Source of the DNA: Oceanospirillum multiglobuliferum
Lineage (GTDB): Bacteria; Pseudomonadota; Gammaproteobacteria; Pseudomonadales; Halomonadaceae
Length of the DNA: 64,000 nt
Reading direction: 5' to 3'
NCBI RefSeq assembly: GCF_900167095.1
Contig: NZ_FUXG01000001.1
Span: 186,001-250,000 of the forward strand
The notes beneath the pieces were generated by a model. It was given only the letters and a program-made list of their open reading frames with translations, ran no database searches and was not told the DNA's origin. The stretch's first letter is position 1; every line of letters begins with the position of its first letter. Made by a program: the position numbers and the translations under genes. Shown piece after piece: positions 20,379-29,978 of the stretch.

Positions 20379-22265
20379 ATGTTTGTTTCAAACTATAACG
20401 CCACTAACTGCCATCGTTACATCAAGCCTTTATTGGTGATCACCCTGACTGCACTTGTCGCAGCCTGTGGCACACCAACACAAAAGCCAGTTGCACCAAC
20501 ATCAACACCCGCAGTAGAAAAAACTGTAGTGGCTCGTGCATTAACTGCTGATGAGTTATTAGCTTTGGCTCAACAAGCAAACTTTGACCAAGCGCAAATA
20601 TACCGCTTACGTGCCGCGCAGATTCTAGCACAAGAGCAAAAAAACGATTCAGCTTTACGCTTGCTTGCTAAAATTCACGCTTATCGCCTGCCTTTTGAAC
20701 AGCAGAAACAGTTTGTCTTTTTGAGTGCTGAACTCAGTTTAAACAGTGGCGAAGGCTGGCAGGCACTCATTGCACTCAATAATACTGGCACACTGATCTA
20801 TGACCGCATGAGTATCAAAGAACAGCTGCAGTTCACCTTATATCGCGCTAAGGCATACAGCGCGCTAGGCTACCACGAGGCCAGCGCTCGGGAATACCTG
20901 ATGCTGGGCCAGCAACAAAGCGGCAATGAGCAAATGCAATCTTATGAGCAGCTTTGGAGCAATATTCTAAATATCACCCTAGAAGACATTCGGTTATTAC
21001 TAGCCGAAGAGCAGCACCCTGAGATGCTAGGTTGGTTAGACCTTGCAAGAGTACGCAAAGAAGCGGCGACTAATCTAGATCAATTTACAGCAGAATTGAG
21101 TCGTTGGCTCAGACAATGGCATGATCACCCTGCTGCATTAAACCTACCTCGGGATATGGCCTTCCTAGTCGATATTAGCCGCAGCCCCATTCAACATATT
21201 GCCGTCTTTTTACCCCAAACAGGCAACCTAGCGGCAGCAGGCAATGCGATTCGGGACGGTATGCTCTCAGCAATATTAGAAGCTCAATCTCAGGGAGCAA
21301 GTACGCCAAAGCTGAGCTTTTTTGACAGCAATAGCTTCAATACTGGAGAACTGTATCGTTCGGCATTAAGCGTAGGTGCTGAAGTTGCCATCGGCCCCTT
21401 AGAAAAAAGCAGAGTAACCGAACTGCAAACTAGAAACAGCCTACCGCTGCCTACACTTGCTTTAAACTATGGTACAGCCCCGTCAACAGATAATTCTCAG
21501 CTATTTCAATATGCCATCTCTGCGGAAGATGAGGCCGCACAGGCGGCACAAGCGGCATGGCAAGATGGTAAAAAGCGCGCACTAACATTAACCCCATCCA
21601 GTGATTGGGGTGGGCGAGCACTGACCGCATTCGAAGCCGATTGGCAGAAACAAGGTGGTACTATTGCTGAAAACAGCCAATACTCATCTAAAACCAATTT
21701 AGGTTTAAGCATCAAAAAAATGCTTGAGATTGATCGTAGCGAACGACGCTGGAGACGGATAAGCCAACTACTTGATCAAAAAGTAGAGTTTGAGCCTCGC
21801 CGCAGACAAGATGCCGATATGCTGTTTTTAGTCGCCACGCCCACCACAGCCCGACAAGTAAAACCTGCATTGGCCTTTTATTACGCCAGTCAGATCCCTG
21901 TTTACGCAACTTCTCATCTTTATAACGGTAAGCCTGACACACAGCGCGACCAAGATTTAAATGGTATTCATTTTTGCGATATTCCTTGGTTCTTTGAAGA
22001 AGGTTCTGCCTTAAAGGAAAATATTCAGAAAGCTTGGCCAAAAGAGAGCAGTCGCTATGGGCGACTGTTTGCGATGGGTACAGATGCACTACAGCTTGCA
22101 GGTCGTTTGCGTATGCTAGAAGCATTGCCCGGCAGCAAAGTTTATGGCGCAACAGGCGCATTATCACTACAGGAAAATCAAATTGTCACACGTCATCTTG
22201 AGTGGGCAACTTTTATTAACGGCCAACCTGTAATGCGCCAACGGGTCGAATCACCTTCTAGCTGA
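20379..22265 (+). CDS. lpoA: LpoA-type outer-membrane lipoprotein, PBP1a activator
   Basis: 628 residues with a lipoprotein signal peptide: hydrophobic PLLVITLTALVAAC with the lipobox cysteine near residue 30. In enterics LpoA reaches through the periplasm and stimulates PBP1a. The N-terminal half (to about residue 265) is an alpha-helical TPR-like repeat domain; the C-terminal half, from HIAVFLPQTGNLAAAGNAIRDGML, has the periplasmic-binding-protein fold typical of YraM. AAGAG lies 7 bases before the ATG. Neighbours rsmI and yraN match the enteric order. Confidence 0.95.
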   Translation: MFVSNYNATNCHRYIKPLLVITLTALVAACGTPTQKPVAPTSTPAVEKTVVARALTADELLALAQQANFDQAQIYRLRAAQILAQEQKNDSALRLLAKIHAYRLPFEQQKQFVFLSAELSLNSGEGWQALIALNNTGTLIYDRMSIKEQLQFTLYRAKAYSALGYHEASAREYLMLGQQQSGNEQMQSYEQLWSNILNITLEDIRLLLAEEQHPEMLGWLDLARVRKEAATNLDQFTAELSRWLRQWHDHPAALNLPRDMAFLVDISRSPIQHIAVFLPQTGNLAAAGNAIRDGMLSAILEAQSQGASTPKLSFFDSNSFNTGELYRSALSVGAEVAIGPLEKSRVTELQTRNSLPLPTLALNYGTAPSTDNSQLFQYAISAEDEAAQAAQAAWQDGKKRALTLTPSSDWGGRALTAFEADWQKQGGTIAENSQYSSKTNLGLSIKKMLEIDRSERRWRRISQLLDQKVEFEPRRRQDADMLFLVATPTTARQVKPALAFYYASQIPVYATSHLYNGKPDTQRDQDLNGIHFCDIPWFFEEGSALKENIQKAWPKESSRYGRLFAMGTDALQLAGRLRMLEALPGSKVYGATGALSLQENQIVTRHLEWATFINGQPVMRQRVESPSS

Positions 22266-22307
22266 TAAGTCATAACGTACTAAGTAGCTGTATAAAATGC
22301 TTTTCAT

Positions 22308-22334
22308 GCTCTTAATAGTGTAAATATTAAGAGC
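22308..22334. repeat. perfect 10-bp hairpin in lpoA-yraN gap
   Basis: GCTCTTAATA-GTGTAAA-TATTAAGAGC, perfect inverted repeat 36 bases before the yraN start. No T-run follows, so it is not a standard intrinsic terminator; possibly an attenuating or mRNA-stabilising hairpin. Confidence 0.6.
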
Positions 22335-22369
22335 AGTTCACCGAACACAAGTTTCTAAGGATAAGAAAC

Positions 22370-22738
22370 ATGGACAAAGTACAGTCTTATCAAATGGGAA
22401 TGGAAGCTGAAAATTATGCACTCGCATATTTAGAACAACAAGGTCTGGGCTTTAGCGCCCGAAACGTGCGCTTTAAAGGCGGAGAACTAGACCTTGTAAT
22501 GCAACATCATGACGTTCGTGTCTTTGTTGAAGTACGCTTTCGTAAGAGTAATCGTTATGGTAACGCAGCAGAAAGTATCACCTCTACAAAACAGCAGCGT
22601 TTAATCCGAGCAGCACTGTTGTACAATCAGCGCTTTCCGACCTCGCAGCCTTGGCGCATTGACGTTGTTACGTTAACTCCTACAACAAAAACAGGAGTAC
22701 TTAACGTACAGTGGCTTGAGTCTGCAATTACAGCTTAA
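22370..22738 (+). CDS. yraN: YraN/UPF0102 nuclease-fold protein
   Basis: 122 residues. The PD-(D/E)XK-like pattern of UPF0102 is clear: GMEAENYALAYLEQQG at the N-terminus, FKGGELDLVM near residue 38 and VFVEVRFRKSNRYG near residue 51, followed by TKQQRLIRAALLY. The biological role is unknown; a Holliday-junction-resolvase-like fold is inferred from the family. AAGGA lies upstream of the ATG. The next gene starts right after its stop. Confidence 0.93.
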   Translation: MDKVQSYQMGMEAENYALAYLEQQGLGFSARNVRFKGGELDLVMQHHDVRVFVEVRFRKSNRYGNAAESITSTKQQRLIRAALLYNQRFPTSQPWRIDVVTLTPTTKTGVLNVQWLESAITA

Positions 22739-23350
<612 letters not shown>

Positions 23351-23387
23351 GCCTAACCAGGATTAGCAAAAGAAGTACAGACAAAAT

Positions 23388-23424
23388 AAAAAAGGCATAG
23401 TGGCTTGGCCGCTATGCCTTTTTT
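23388..23424. terminator. bidirectional intrinsic terminator
   Basis: GGCATAG(T)GG-CTTGG-CC(G)CTATGCC stem flanked by an A-run and a T-run; lies between the convergent diaA-like and sspB genes. Confidence 0.85.
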
Positions 23425-23476
23425 ATGATTCACTTATCGTTGACCAAAGCCTAAAAACTACATTGATCAATGCGAC

Positions 23477-23911
23477 CTACTTTACGACACGCAAAGCTGG
23501 ACGCTTACTTGCACTCTCTTTCGCAGGTGCTTTATTAGCGCCTTCGCCAATAGAGTCGGCGCTAAAGTCATCATCTTCAGGATCAGGTAGATCTGGTTCT
23601 TGACCAAAAACCATACCTTGTCCATTTTCTTTCGCGTATATAGCCATTACAGCCAAAATAGGGATGTAAACTTGCTGCGGCACCCCTCCAAAACGCGCTG
23701 AAAATGATACAGCATCATTAGAAATCAAAAGATCATGCACTGCACTCATTGAGATATTGAGTACAATTTGCCCATCATGGACATGTTGAGAAGGCACCAT
23801 CACATCTTGCAGCGTGGCATCTACCGCAATATAGGGCGTCATCGAGTGGTCAACTAACCACTCATATAAGCCTCGAACCAAATAAGGACGACTTGTCGAC
23901 ATAGGATTCAC
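23477..23911 (-). CDS. sspB: ClpXP adaptor SspB
   Basis: Delivers ssrA-tagged proteins to ClpXP. 144 residues: folded substrate-binding domain to about residue 105 (RPYLVRGLYEWLVDHSMTPYIAVD, LNISMSAVHDLLI, FSARFGGVPQQVYIPILAVMAIYAKENGQGMVF), then an acidic, disordered linker, and a basic C-terminal end RPALRVVK that matches the ClpX-docking tail. A second ATG three codons in is possible. Lies 5 bases after sspA. Confidence 0.95.
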   Translation of the reverse strand: MNPMSTSRPYLVRGLYEWLVDHSMTPYIAVDATLQDVMVPSQHVHDGQIVLNISMSAVHDLLISNDAVSFSARFGGVPQQVYIPILAVMAIYAKENGQGMVFGQEPDLPDPEDDDFSADSIGEGANKAPAKESASKRPALRVVK

Positions 23912-23916
23912 GCTGA

Positions 23917-24549
23917 TTACAAACGCATTTCACGCTCAGCTTCAGACAAACTTGCCTGAAATGCTTCACGCTTAAATAAACGATCATTCATGTACCTCAA
24001 AAGCGGCTGAACTTGCTTCTCTGGCAATTCAATACCTAAAGCAGGCAGACGCCATAAAATCGGTGCTATACAGCAATCGACCAAAGTGAACTCTTCATTC
24101 ATGAAGTAAGGCATTTCGTCAAAAATTGGCGCGATACCGATAATGCTTTCACGCAGTTCTTTACGCGCTAGCTCCACTTCTTTTTCATTTTTAGCTGCAG
24201 TAATAGTGTCCACTTTCACGCACCACTCGCGATGAATGCGATGCATCCACAAACGGCTTTGTGCACGTGCGACTGGATAAACAGGTAGTAATGGCGGATG
24301 CGGGAAACGCTCATCCAGATATTCCATCATTACATTTGCTTCATATAAAACCAGCTCACGGTCAACCAAAGTAGGCAGACTGTTATACGGATTGATATCA
24401 GCCAATTCAGCAGGCTTGTTGGATTCTAAACAATCCAAAATATCAACCGCGACTCCCTTCTCCGCCAGCACTATACGGACACGATGGCTGTAGTGATCTT
24501 CGCCGTTAGAATAAAAAGTCATCGAAGAACGCTTGGCTGCTACACCCAT
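23917..24549 (-). CDS. sspA: stringent starvation protein A (GST-fold RNAP partner)
   Basis: 210 residues with glutathione-S-transferase fold but no expected GST activity; SspA binds RNA polymerase and acts during starvation and acid stress. Visible: [64 protein letters not shown], and the C-terminal all-helical domain. Paired with sspB as in most gammaproteobacteria. Separated from petC by a strong terminator, so it should have its own promoter. Confidence 0.96.
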   Translation of the reverse strand: MGVAAKRSSMTFYSNGEDHYSHRVRIVLAEKGVAVDILDCLESNKPAELADINPYNSLPTLVDRELVLYEANVMMEYLDERFPHPPLLPVYPVARAQSRLWMHRIHREWCVKVDTITAAKNEKEVELARKELRESIIGIAPIFDEMPYFMNEEFTLVDCCIAPILWRLPALGIELPEKQVQPLLRYMNDRLFKREAFQASLSEAEREMRL

Positions 24550-24607
24550 TGTCTAACCCCTATCAAAAATTTTAAGGCTACTATAAAAGCATATCTTTGC
24601 TCTAAGA

Positions 24608-24651
24608 GCAAAAAGAGCGCACAACTTTAAAAGCTGCACGCTCTCTTTTTT
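24608..24651 (-). terminator. intrinsic terminator of the petABC operon
   Basis: Minus strand AGAGCGTGCAGC-TTTTAAA-GTTGTGCGCTCT, a 12-bp stem with G-U pairs, followed by TTTTT. It stands 20 bases after petC and before sspA. Confidence 0.8.
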
Positions 24652-24663
24652 ACCAGCTAACGA

Positions 24664-25425
24664 TTAATGAATATCGCGCCAGTATTCTTTCTTCAGCAGG
24701 TATGAGAAGAAGAACAGAATTACGATGAAGCCCAACACCCAAGGTGCCATGCTGTTACTCTGTAGCTTAGAAGGCTCACCTACATAAGCTAAAAAGTTGG
24801 TCAGGTCGTAAACTGCTTTATCAAACTCAGCTTTGCTCATCGCACCTTCTTTAGTGGTTTTCAAGCAGCTTTCGCCCACTTGCTTACCAGAAAGAGGATC
24901 CACTTCTGCGTTATGCGTATTAGGGTCACACACTTTCTCCTGAATACCTTGCAGAGAAGCCAATACGTTTGGCATACCTACGTCAGGGAAAACCGTGTTA
25001 TTCACACCCCAAGGACGCTTATCATCAGCGTAGAAACTACGCAGATAAGTGTACACCCAGTCAGTGCCACGCAGACGTGTTTCTAAACTTAGATCAGGTG
25101 GTGCAGCACCAAACCAAACCGCAGCATCATGCTTTTGCATAGAGATGCGCATTTGGTCATTGTACTTAACAGTGCTGTTGAAAATCAGGTTTTCTTCAAT
25201 CACATCTTGAGGAATACCTAAATCTTCTGCAGTACGGGCAAAACGCTGAAACTGTGCAGAGTGACAACCCATGCAATAGTTTACAAACAGCTTAGCACCA
25301 TTCTGTAATGAAGCTTTATCATATAGATCAGGCTCCATTTTATCTAGGTGGACATTACCACCACCTGCTGCAAGCGCCGTGAAAGGAATCAGCGCTAAAA
25401 TCAGTGCAATCAGTTGCTTTTTCAT
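24664..25425 (-). CDS. petC: ubiquinol-cytochrome c reductase, cytochrome c1
   Basis: Carries the c-type haem of the bc1 complex, passing electrons from the Rieske centre to cytochrome c. 253 residues: Sec signal peptide ending near AALAAGGG (residue 20), haem motif VNYCMGCHSAQ near residue 50, an AAPPDLS motif near residue 110, and a C-terminal membrane anchor (VLGFIVILFFFSYLL) at about 229-244. The ATG overlaps the petB stop by one base. Confidence 0.97.
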   Translation of the reverse strand: MKKQLIALILALIPFTALAAGGGNVHLDKMEPDLYDKASLQNGAKLFVNYCMGCHSAQFQRFARTAEDLGIPQDVIEENLIFNSTVKYNDQMRISMQKHDAAVWFGAAPPDLSLETRLRGTDWVYTYLRSFYADDKRPWGVNNTVFPDVGMPNVLASLQGIQEKVCDPNTHNAEVDPLSGKQVGESCLKTTKEGAMSKAEFDKAVYDLTNFLAYVGEPSKLQSNSMAPWVLGFIVILFFFSYLLKKEYWRDIH

Positions 25426-26681
25426 TAGCCTGTCACTCTCTCTGGCACTGGTTTAGTGGACTCCATTCTGGTGTACCAAGGCATCAGAATGAAATATGCG
25501 AAGTAGATAGCGGTACAGATCTGCGCCAGCAATGTACGACCCGGAGTCGATGGGATAGCACCCAACACACCCAGAATCACAAAGCTAATAGCAAAGGCAA
25601 CCAAGAACAGCTTGCTGATCATGCCTTTGTAACGCATTGAGCGCACAGGACTCTTATCCAACCAAGGCAGTACGAATAGAATCGCAATTGCCGCACCCAT
25701 CACAACCACACCCCAGAATTTAGCGTCTAGACCAAACATTGGGAACGTGATCGCACGCAGCATCGCGTAGAATGGTGTGAAGTACCAAACTGGTGCAATG
25801 TGAGCAGGTGTTTTCAACGGGTTAGCGGGTTCAAAGTTAGGCGCTTCTAGGAAGTAGCCGCCCATCGCTGGTGCGTAGAAAATAATCGCACAGAACACAA
25901 ACAAGAACACCGCTACGCCCACGATATCTTTCAGGGTGTAGTATGGGTGGAAAGGAATGCCGTCAAGCGGAATACCGTTCTCGTCTTTGTGTTTCTTGAT
26001 GTCGTTACCGTCTGGGTTGTTAGAACCTACTTCGTGCAATGCAATGATGTGCAGAACCACCAAGGCCAACAGAACGATTGGCAGGGCAATCACGTGTAGC
26101 GCGAAGAAACGGTTCAGTGTAATACCAGAGATCAGGTAGTCACCACGCACCCACTGTGCTAAGTCTGCACCGACCACTGGAATTGCAGTGAACAGAGAGA
26201 TAATAACCTGAGCACCCCAGTAAGACATTTGACCCCAAGGTAGCAGGTAACCCATAAAGGCTTCTGCCATCAGTGCCAAGTAGATCGCCATACCGAAGAT
26301 CCAGATCAGCTCACGAGGCGCTTTGTACGAACCGTACATCATGCCGCGGAACATGTGCAGGTAAACAACCACGAAGAACGCAGAAGCACCTGTAGAGTGC
26401 ATATAACGCAATAACCAACCGTATTCCACATCACGCATGATGTATTCAACAGAAGCAAATGCGCCTTCAGCACTTGGGTTAAAGCTCATCGTTAGCCAAA
26501 CACCTGTTAGGATTTGGTTAACCAGTACCAATAACGCCAAAGAGCCAAAGAAATACCAGAAGTTGAAGTTCTTTGGTGCGTAGTATTTGCTCAGGTGATC
26601 TTCCCACATTGCCGTAGCTGGGAAACGATCATCAATCCAGCCCATTAGACCTGGATTACCTTTATTACGATGACCAGCCAT
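25425..26681 (-). CDS. petB: ubiquinol-cytochrome c reductase, cytochrome b
   Basis: Integral membrane subunit of the bc1 complex with two b haems and both quinone sites. 418 residues, about eight to nine membrane segments. Haem-ligand histidines lie in LRYMHSTGASAFFVVVYLHMFRG (near residue 95) and RFFALHVIALPIVLLALVVLH (near residue 195); the Qo motif region around GYLLPWGQMSYWGAQVI is intact. Fused cytochrome b (not split b6/subunit IV). Between petA and petC. Confidence 0.98.
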   Translation of the reverse strand: MAGHRNKGNPGLMGWIDDRFPATAMWEDHLSKYYAPKNFNFWYFFGSLALLVLVNQILTGVWLTMSFNPSAEGAFASVEYIMRDVEYGWLLRYMHSTGASAFFVVVYLHMFRGMMYGSYKAPRELIWIFGMAIYLALMAEAFMGYLLPWGQMSYWGAQVIISLFTAIPVVGADLAQWVRGDYLISGITLNRFFALHVIALPIVLLALVVLHIIALHEVGSNNPDGNDIKKHKDENGIPLDGIPFHPYYTLKDIVGVAVFLFVFCAIIFYAPAMGGYFLEAPNFEPANPLKTPAHIAPVWYFTPFYAMLRAITFPMFGLDAKFWGVVVMGAAIAILFVLPWLDKSPVRSMRYKGMISKLFLVAFAISFVILGVLGAIPSTPGRTLLAQICTAIYFAYFILMPWYTRMESTKPVPERVTG

Positions 26682-26682
26682 A

Positions 26683-27276
26683 CTATGCGCCCTCCTGATC
26701 TACACCGATAACAAGAACTGCATCAGTCTCGTATTTGTATGGTGGCACTTCCAAGTTTACAGGTGCTGGAACGCTCTTATAAACTCGGCCTGCTAGGTCA
26801 AAACGAGAACCGTGACAAGGACAGAAGAAGCCACCCAACCAATCTGAACCTAGATCAGCTGGTCCTACTTCTGGACGGTACGTTGGAGAACAACCCAAAT
26901 GCGTACAGATACCGATCATTACTGCATACTCTGGTTTAATAGAGCGCAGAACACCGGTCACATATGCAGGTTGCTGAGGCACTTGAGACTGTGGGTCGGC
27001 GACTTGATCGTTTAACTTCTCAATATTCGCAACCATCTCAGGTGTACGGTAGACAACCCATACAGGTTTACCACGCCACTCAATTGTCATTTGTTGACCC
27101 GGTTGTAGCTTAGAAATATCAGCTTTCACCGGAGCACCTGCCGCCCGTGCCTTAGCACTAGGATTCCAGGATGCAACAAAGGGAACCGCTACCCCCACAA
27201 CGCCCACTGCACCAACTGCAGATGTCGCGCCGAGAAGGAAACGGCGCCGCCCCTTGTTTACGCCGTCATTACTCAT
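26683..27276 (-). CDS. petA: ubiquinol-cytochrome c reductase, Rieske iron-sulfur subunit
   Basis: 197 residues from the ATG at 27276 (MSNDGVNKGRRRFLL); a longer frame from 27327 adds 17 residues without family match and lacks a better ribosome site, while GGGAGAG lies upstream of the chosen start. The N-terminus has a twin-arginine motif (GRRRFLLGATSAV) and a membrane segment, typical of Rieske proteins exported by Tat. The [2Fe-2S] ligands are in CTHLGCSP near residue 129 and CPCHGSRFD near residue 150. First gene of petABC. Confidence 0.97.
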   Translation of the reverse strand: MSNDGVNKGRRRFLLGATSAVGAVGVVGVAVPFVASWNPSAKARAAGAPVKADISKLQPGQQMTIEWRGKPVWVVYRTPEMVANIEKLNDQVADPQSQVPQQPAYVTGVLRSIKPEYAVMIGICTHLGCSPTYRPEVGPADLGSDWLGGFFCPCHGSRFDLAGRVYKSVPAPVNLEVPPYKYETDAVLVIGVDQEGA

Positions 27277-27383
27277 CGTAAGTACTCTCCCATCAACCAA
27301 CCCGTTAAATTTCAAAGGGTTATGCATCTCATTATTAAGAAGCCTAACCCGTTGTCATTTTTCACGGAAAATAAATGGCACAA

Positions 27384-27412
27384 ATAGTAAAAAAATCAGC
27401 CTTGTAACACAA
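27384..27412 (-). promoter_or_regulatory. candidate promoter of petABC
   Basis: Minus-strand TTGTGT, 17-base spacer, TACTAT, about 108 bases before the petA start. The -35 lies inside a small palindrome (CCTTGT-AAC-ACAAGG, 27400-27414), a possible operator. Confidence 0.35.
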
Positions 27413-27489
27413 GGAAATATAACCCTATAAAAATGATGCATTAGTTGCATAGACTAGAGGATTGATCCCTTTATCCATCACATTTATAG

Positions 27490-27532
27490 GCAAAAAAAAC
27501 GCCCAGACACCAAAACTGCCTGAGCGCTTTTG
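27490..27532 (-). terminator. intrinsic terminator of rplM-rpsI
   Basis: Minus strand CGCTCAGGCA-GTTTTGG-TGTCTGGGCG stem followed by eight T; 31 bases after the rpsI stop. Confidence 0.8.
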
Positions 27533-27562
27533 AAGACAAACCCAATAAGGTCTGTAAGCGAA

Positions 27563-27955
27563 TTAACGCTTGGAGAACTGTGGACGCTTACGTGCTTTAC
27601 GCAGACCCACTTTCTTACGTTCAACCTTACGAGCATCACGAGTCACATAGCCAGCCTCACGCAGAGACTTACGCAGTGTTTCGTCGTATTGCATCAGAGC
27701 ACGAGTAATACCGTGACGGATTGCACCCGCTTGACCGAAGTTACCACCACCTGCAACAGTGATGATTGCATCGAACTTATCAGTCATTTCAGTCAACTCT
27801 AATGGCTGACGAACAACTAGGCGCGCAGTTACACGACCAAAGTATTCATCTAGCGGCTTGCCGTTTACAACAATGCTGCCAGAACCAGCACGCAAAAATA
27901 CGCGAGCTGTAGAAGTCTTACGACGACCGGTACCGTAATACTGAGTTACAGACAT
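27563..27955 (-). CDS. rpsI: 30S ribosomal protein S9
   Basis: 130 residues. Conserved [17 protein letters not shown] start, [19 protein letters not shown] near residue 69, and the basic [18 protein letters not shown] tail whose last residues reach the P-site tRNA. Follows rplM by 13 bases. Confidence 0.99.
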   Translation of the reverse strand: MSVTQYYGTGRRKTSTARVFLRAGSGSIVVNGKPLDEYFGRVTARLVVRQPLELTEMTDKFDAIITVAGGGNFGQAGAIRHGITRALMQYDETLRKSLREAGYVTRDARKVERKKVGLRKARKRPQFSKR

Positions 27956-27968
27956 GATTACCTTCCTA

Positions 27969-28397
27969 TTAGATGTTCAGTTCTTGCGGCTGTTGTGCAG
28001 CATGTGGGTGGTTAGCGCCCGCATACACTTTCAGCTTCGCCTGCATTGCACGACCCAGTGGGCCTTTCGGAAGCATGCCTTTAACTGCCAGCTGGATAAC
28101 ACGCTCTGGAGCGTGATCGATCATCTTCTCAAAAGACATAGACTTGATACCACCGATAAAACCAGTGTGGCGGTAATACATTTTGTCTTTTGCTTTGTTG
28201 CCAGTCACTTTCACTTTCTCTGCGTTGATTACAACAATGTAATCACCAGTATCAACGTGAGGCGTGTACTCGGCTTTATGTTTGCCACGTAGACGACGCG
28301 CCAACTCAGTAGACAGACGACCTAAAGTCAGATCTGTAGCGTCTACAACATACCAGTCGCGCTTGACTGTCTGCGGTTTTGCACTAAAAGTTTTCAT
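27969..28397 (-). CDS. rplM: 50S ribosomal protein L13
   Basis: 142 residues. Conserved [27 protein letters not shown] near the N-terminus, [30 protein letters not shown] and [12 protein letters not shown]. First gene of the L13-S9 operon. Its mRNA leader is about 115 nt (see promoter at 28521-28549); in enterics L13 represses its own operon through the leader, which is plausible but not shown here. Confidence 0.99.
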   Translation of the reverse strand: MKTFSAKPQTVKRDWYVVDATDLTLGRLSTELARRLRGKHKAEYTPHVDTGDYIVVINAEKVKVTGNKAKDKMYYRHTGFIGGIKSMSFEKMIDHAPERVIQLAVKGMLPKGPLGRAMQAKLKVYAGANHPHAAQQPQELNI

Positions 28398-28520
28398 TTT
28401 ACCAATAGCCTATAACGGTCATACGATCGGAGCTTCTTTCTCACCTCGATAGACCAGTTGCCTATTTTTATTGGTTGCACTCCGTTGCAACGTTCTTCAC
28501 CTTGATTTCAAGGAGCGCGA

Positions 28521-28549
28521 ATTATAGCGATTTGACTTGGGAAAGTTAA
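28521..28549 (-). promoter_or_regulatory. promoter of rplM-rpsI
   Basis: Minus-strand TTAACT, 17-base spacer, perfect TATAAT, followed by a GC-rich start region (TTCGCGCTCC) that resembles a stringent-control discriminator. Confidence 0.6.
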
Positions 28550-28614
28550 GTGCTAATTACAATAACTTTCTTATCAAGCCTGACCAAGGTCAACACTTTG
28601 CCGACTGAGCCCCA

Positions 28615-29706
28615 TTAAGGTCGGTGCTCACGCCCTAAATACTCATGAGATTGCATCTCAAGCAAACGAGAAACGGTTCGATCAAACTCAAAACTGAGGT
28701 TACCACCAAGATAGAGATCATGAATCGCCGCTTCTGCCGAAATAATTAATTTCACATTACGGTCGTAAAACTCATCAACCAAGTTGATAAAGCGGCGAGC
28801 CTGATCATCTGTATCACGCTTCATCTGTGGCACATCACTCAAAAAGACAGTATGAAACTCTTTCGCAAGCTCAATATAATCATTTTGGCTACGAGGTCCA
28901 TCGCATAACTCATAAAAATCGAACCAGACAACATCATCATGTAAACGTACGGCTTTAAGCTGACGATGATTAATCTCAATTGAAGTTGCATCGCCACCTT
29001 CGCCTAACGCAATACTCTTAAAGCTTTTTAATAAGCCTTCATTTGCACTAGCATCTAATGGGTAGTGATAGATCTCAGCCTGCTCCAAAGCTCGCAAGCG
29101 ATAATCAACACCACTGTCAACATTTACCACTTCCGTATACTGCTTAAGCAGATCAATGGCTGGAATAAAGCGCGCACGCTGCAAACCGTTCTCATACAAA
29201 CCATCTGGCACGATATTAGAGGTCGTTACCAATGCCACACCGTTTTTGAACAGCTCACCTAACAAACCAGCCAAAATCATCGCATCAGTAATGTCTTTGA
29301 CAAAGAACTCATCCAAGCAAAGCACACGAATTTCTTGAGCAAGATTAGCCGCAACCAGAGTAAGAGGGTTTTTCTCGCCATCAAATTTACGCAAGTCATC
29401 GTGTACTCGCTGCATAAAACGGTGAAAGTGAACCCGCATTTTTTCGTCAAAAGGCAAACTTTCAAAGAAAGTGTCCACCAAATAGGTTTTACCGCGACCT
29501 ACTCCACCCCAAAAATACAAACCTTTTGCAGGCTCTTTTACAACAGGCTTACCCAACAGACTTTGTAAGAACGATTTTTTAGGCGGCTGATAAGCCACCA
29601 AATCATCATATAAGCGCTGCAAGTGTTTGACCGCCATCTCCTGTGCAGGGTCATAGCTAAAATCATCACGTTCTAAATCTTTTTTATAGCGCTCAAGTGG
29701 TGTCAT
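28615..29706 (-). CDS. zapE: cell division ATPase ZapE (AFG1-like)
   Basis: 363 residues from the ATG at 29706 (MTPLERYKKDLER), which matches the family N-terminus; the frame continues 30 codons upstream with no similarity I recognise. P-loop YFWGGVGRGKTYLVDTFF near residue 68, Walker B VLCLDEFFVKDITDAM near residue 137, and VTTSNIVPDGLYENGLQRARFIPAI near residue 165 define ZapE, an ATPase that destabilises Z-rings late in division and under low oxygen. In E. coli it also lies beside rplM and zapG (yhcB). Confidence 0.96.
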   Translation of the reverse strand: MTPLERYKKDLERDDFSYDPAQEMAVKHLQRLYDDLVAYQPPKKSFLQSLLGKPVVKEPAKGLYFWGGVGRGKTYLVDTFFESLPFDEKMRVHFHRFMQRVHDDLRKFDGEKNPLTLVAANLAQEIRVLCLDEFFVKDITDAMILAGLLGELFKNGVALVTTSNIVPDGLYENGLQRARFIPAIDLLKQYTEVVNVDSGVDYRLRALEQAEIYHYPLDASANEGLLKSFKSIALGEGGDATSIEINHRQLKAVRLHDDVVWFDFYELCDGPRSQNDYIELAKEFHTVFLSDVPQMKRDTDDQARRFINLVDEFYDRNVKLIISAEAAIHDLYLGGNLSFEFDRTVSRLLEMQSHEYLGREHRP

Positions 29707-29859
29707 GGGTCTAAGGTTCCAGCGTGTACAAAAATGAAGGCGGGTATTATACGGCTTCTTGCGCCAACCCCCAAACATGACCTTAGTCAGAAACAACTCA
29801 ATATTCGTCTTAATGATCTTTTACGCTGTATTGACAACAATTTATATCAACTTGGGTAG

Positions 29860-29887
29860 GTTACAATACTGAGTGAAACTGTATAAT
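29860..29887 (+). promoter_or_regulatory. candidate promoter of zapG
   Basis: GTTACA, 16-base spacer, perfect TATAAT, about 90 bases before the zapG GTG. A consensus TTGACA at 29831 is too far (25 bases) from the only suitable -10. Confidence 0.4.
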
Positions 29888-29978
29888 CGATCATAAGTTA
29901 CAAAACCTAAAGTGCAGAAAAAACCAGTGCCTTCAGGTATTTTAGATCTACGTATTTGATTGTTTTAAGGAGTCACTT

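Noticed and set aside
21712-22167. Antisense open frame of 151 codons within lpoA
   Set aside because: Shadow of lpoA; no ribosome site or protein-like composition.
29831-29867. TTGACA paired with TACAAT upstream of zapG
   Set aside because: The spacer is 25 bases, too long for sigma-70; the TATAAT at 29882 is preferred.
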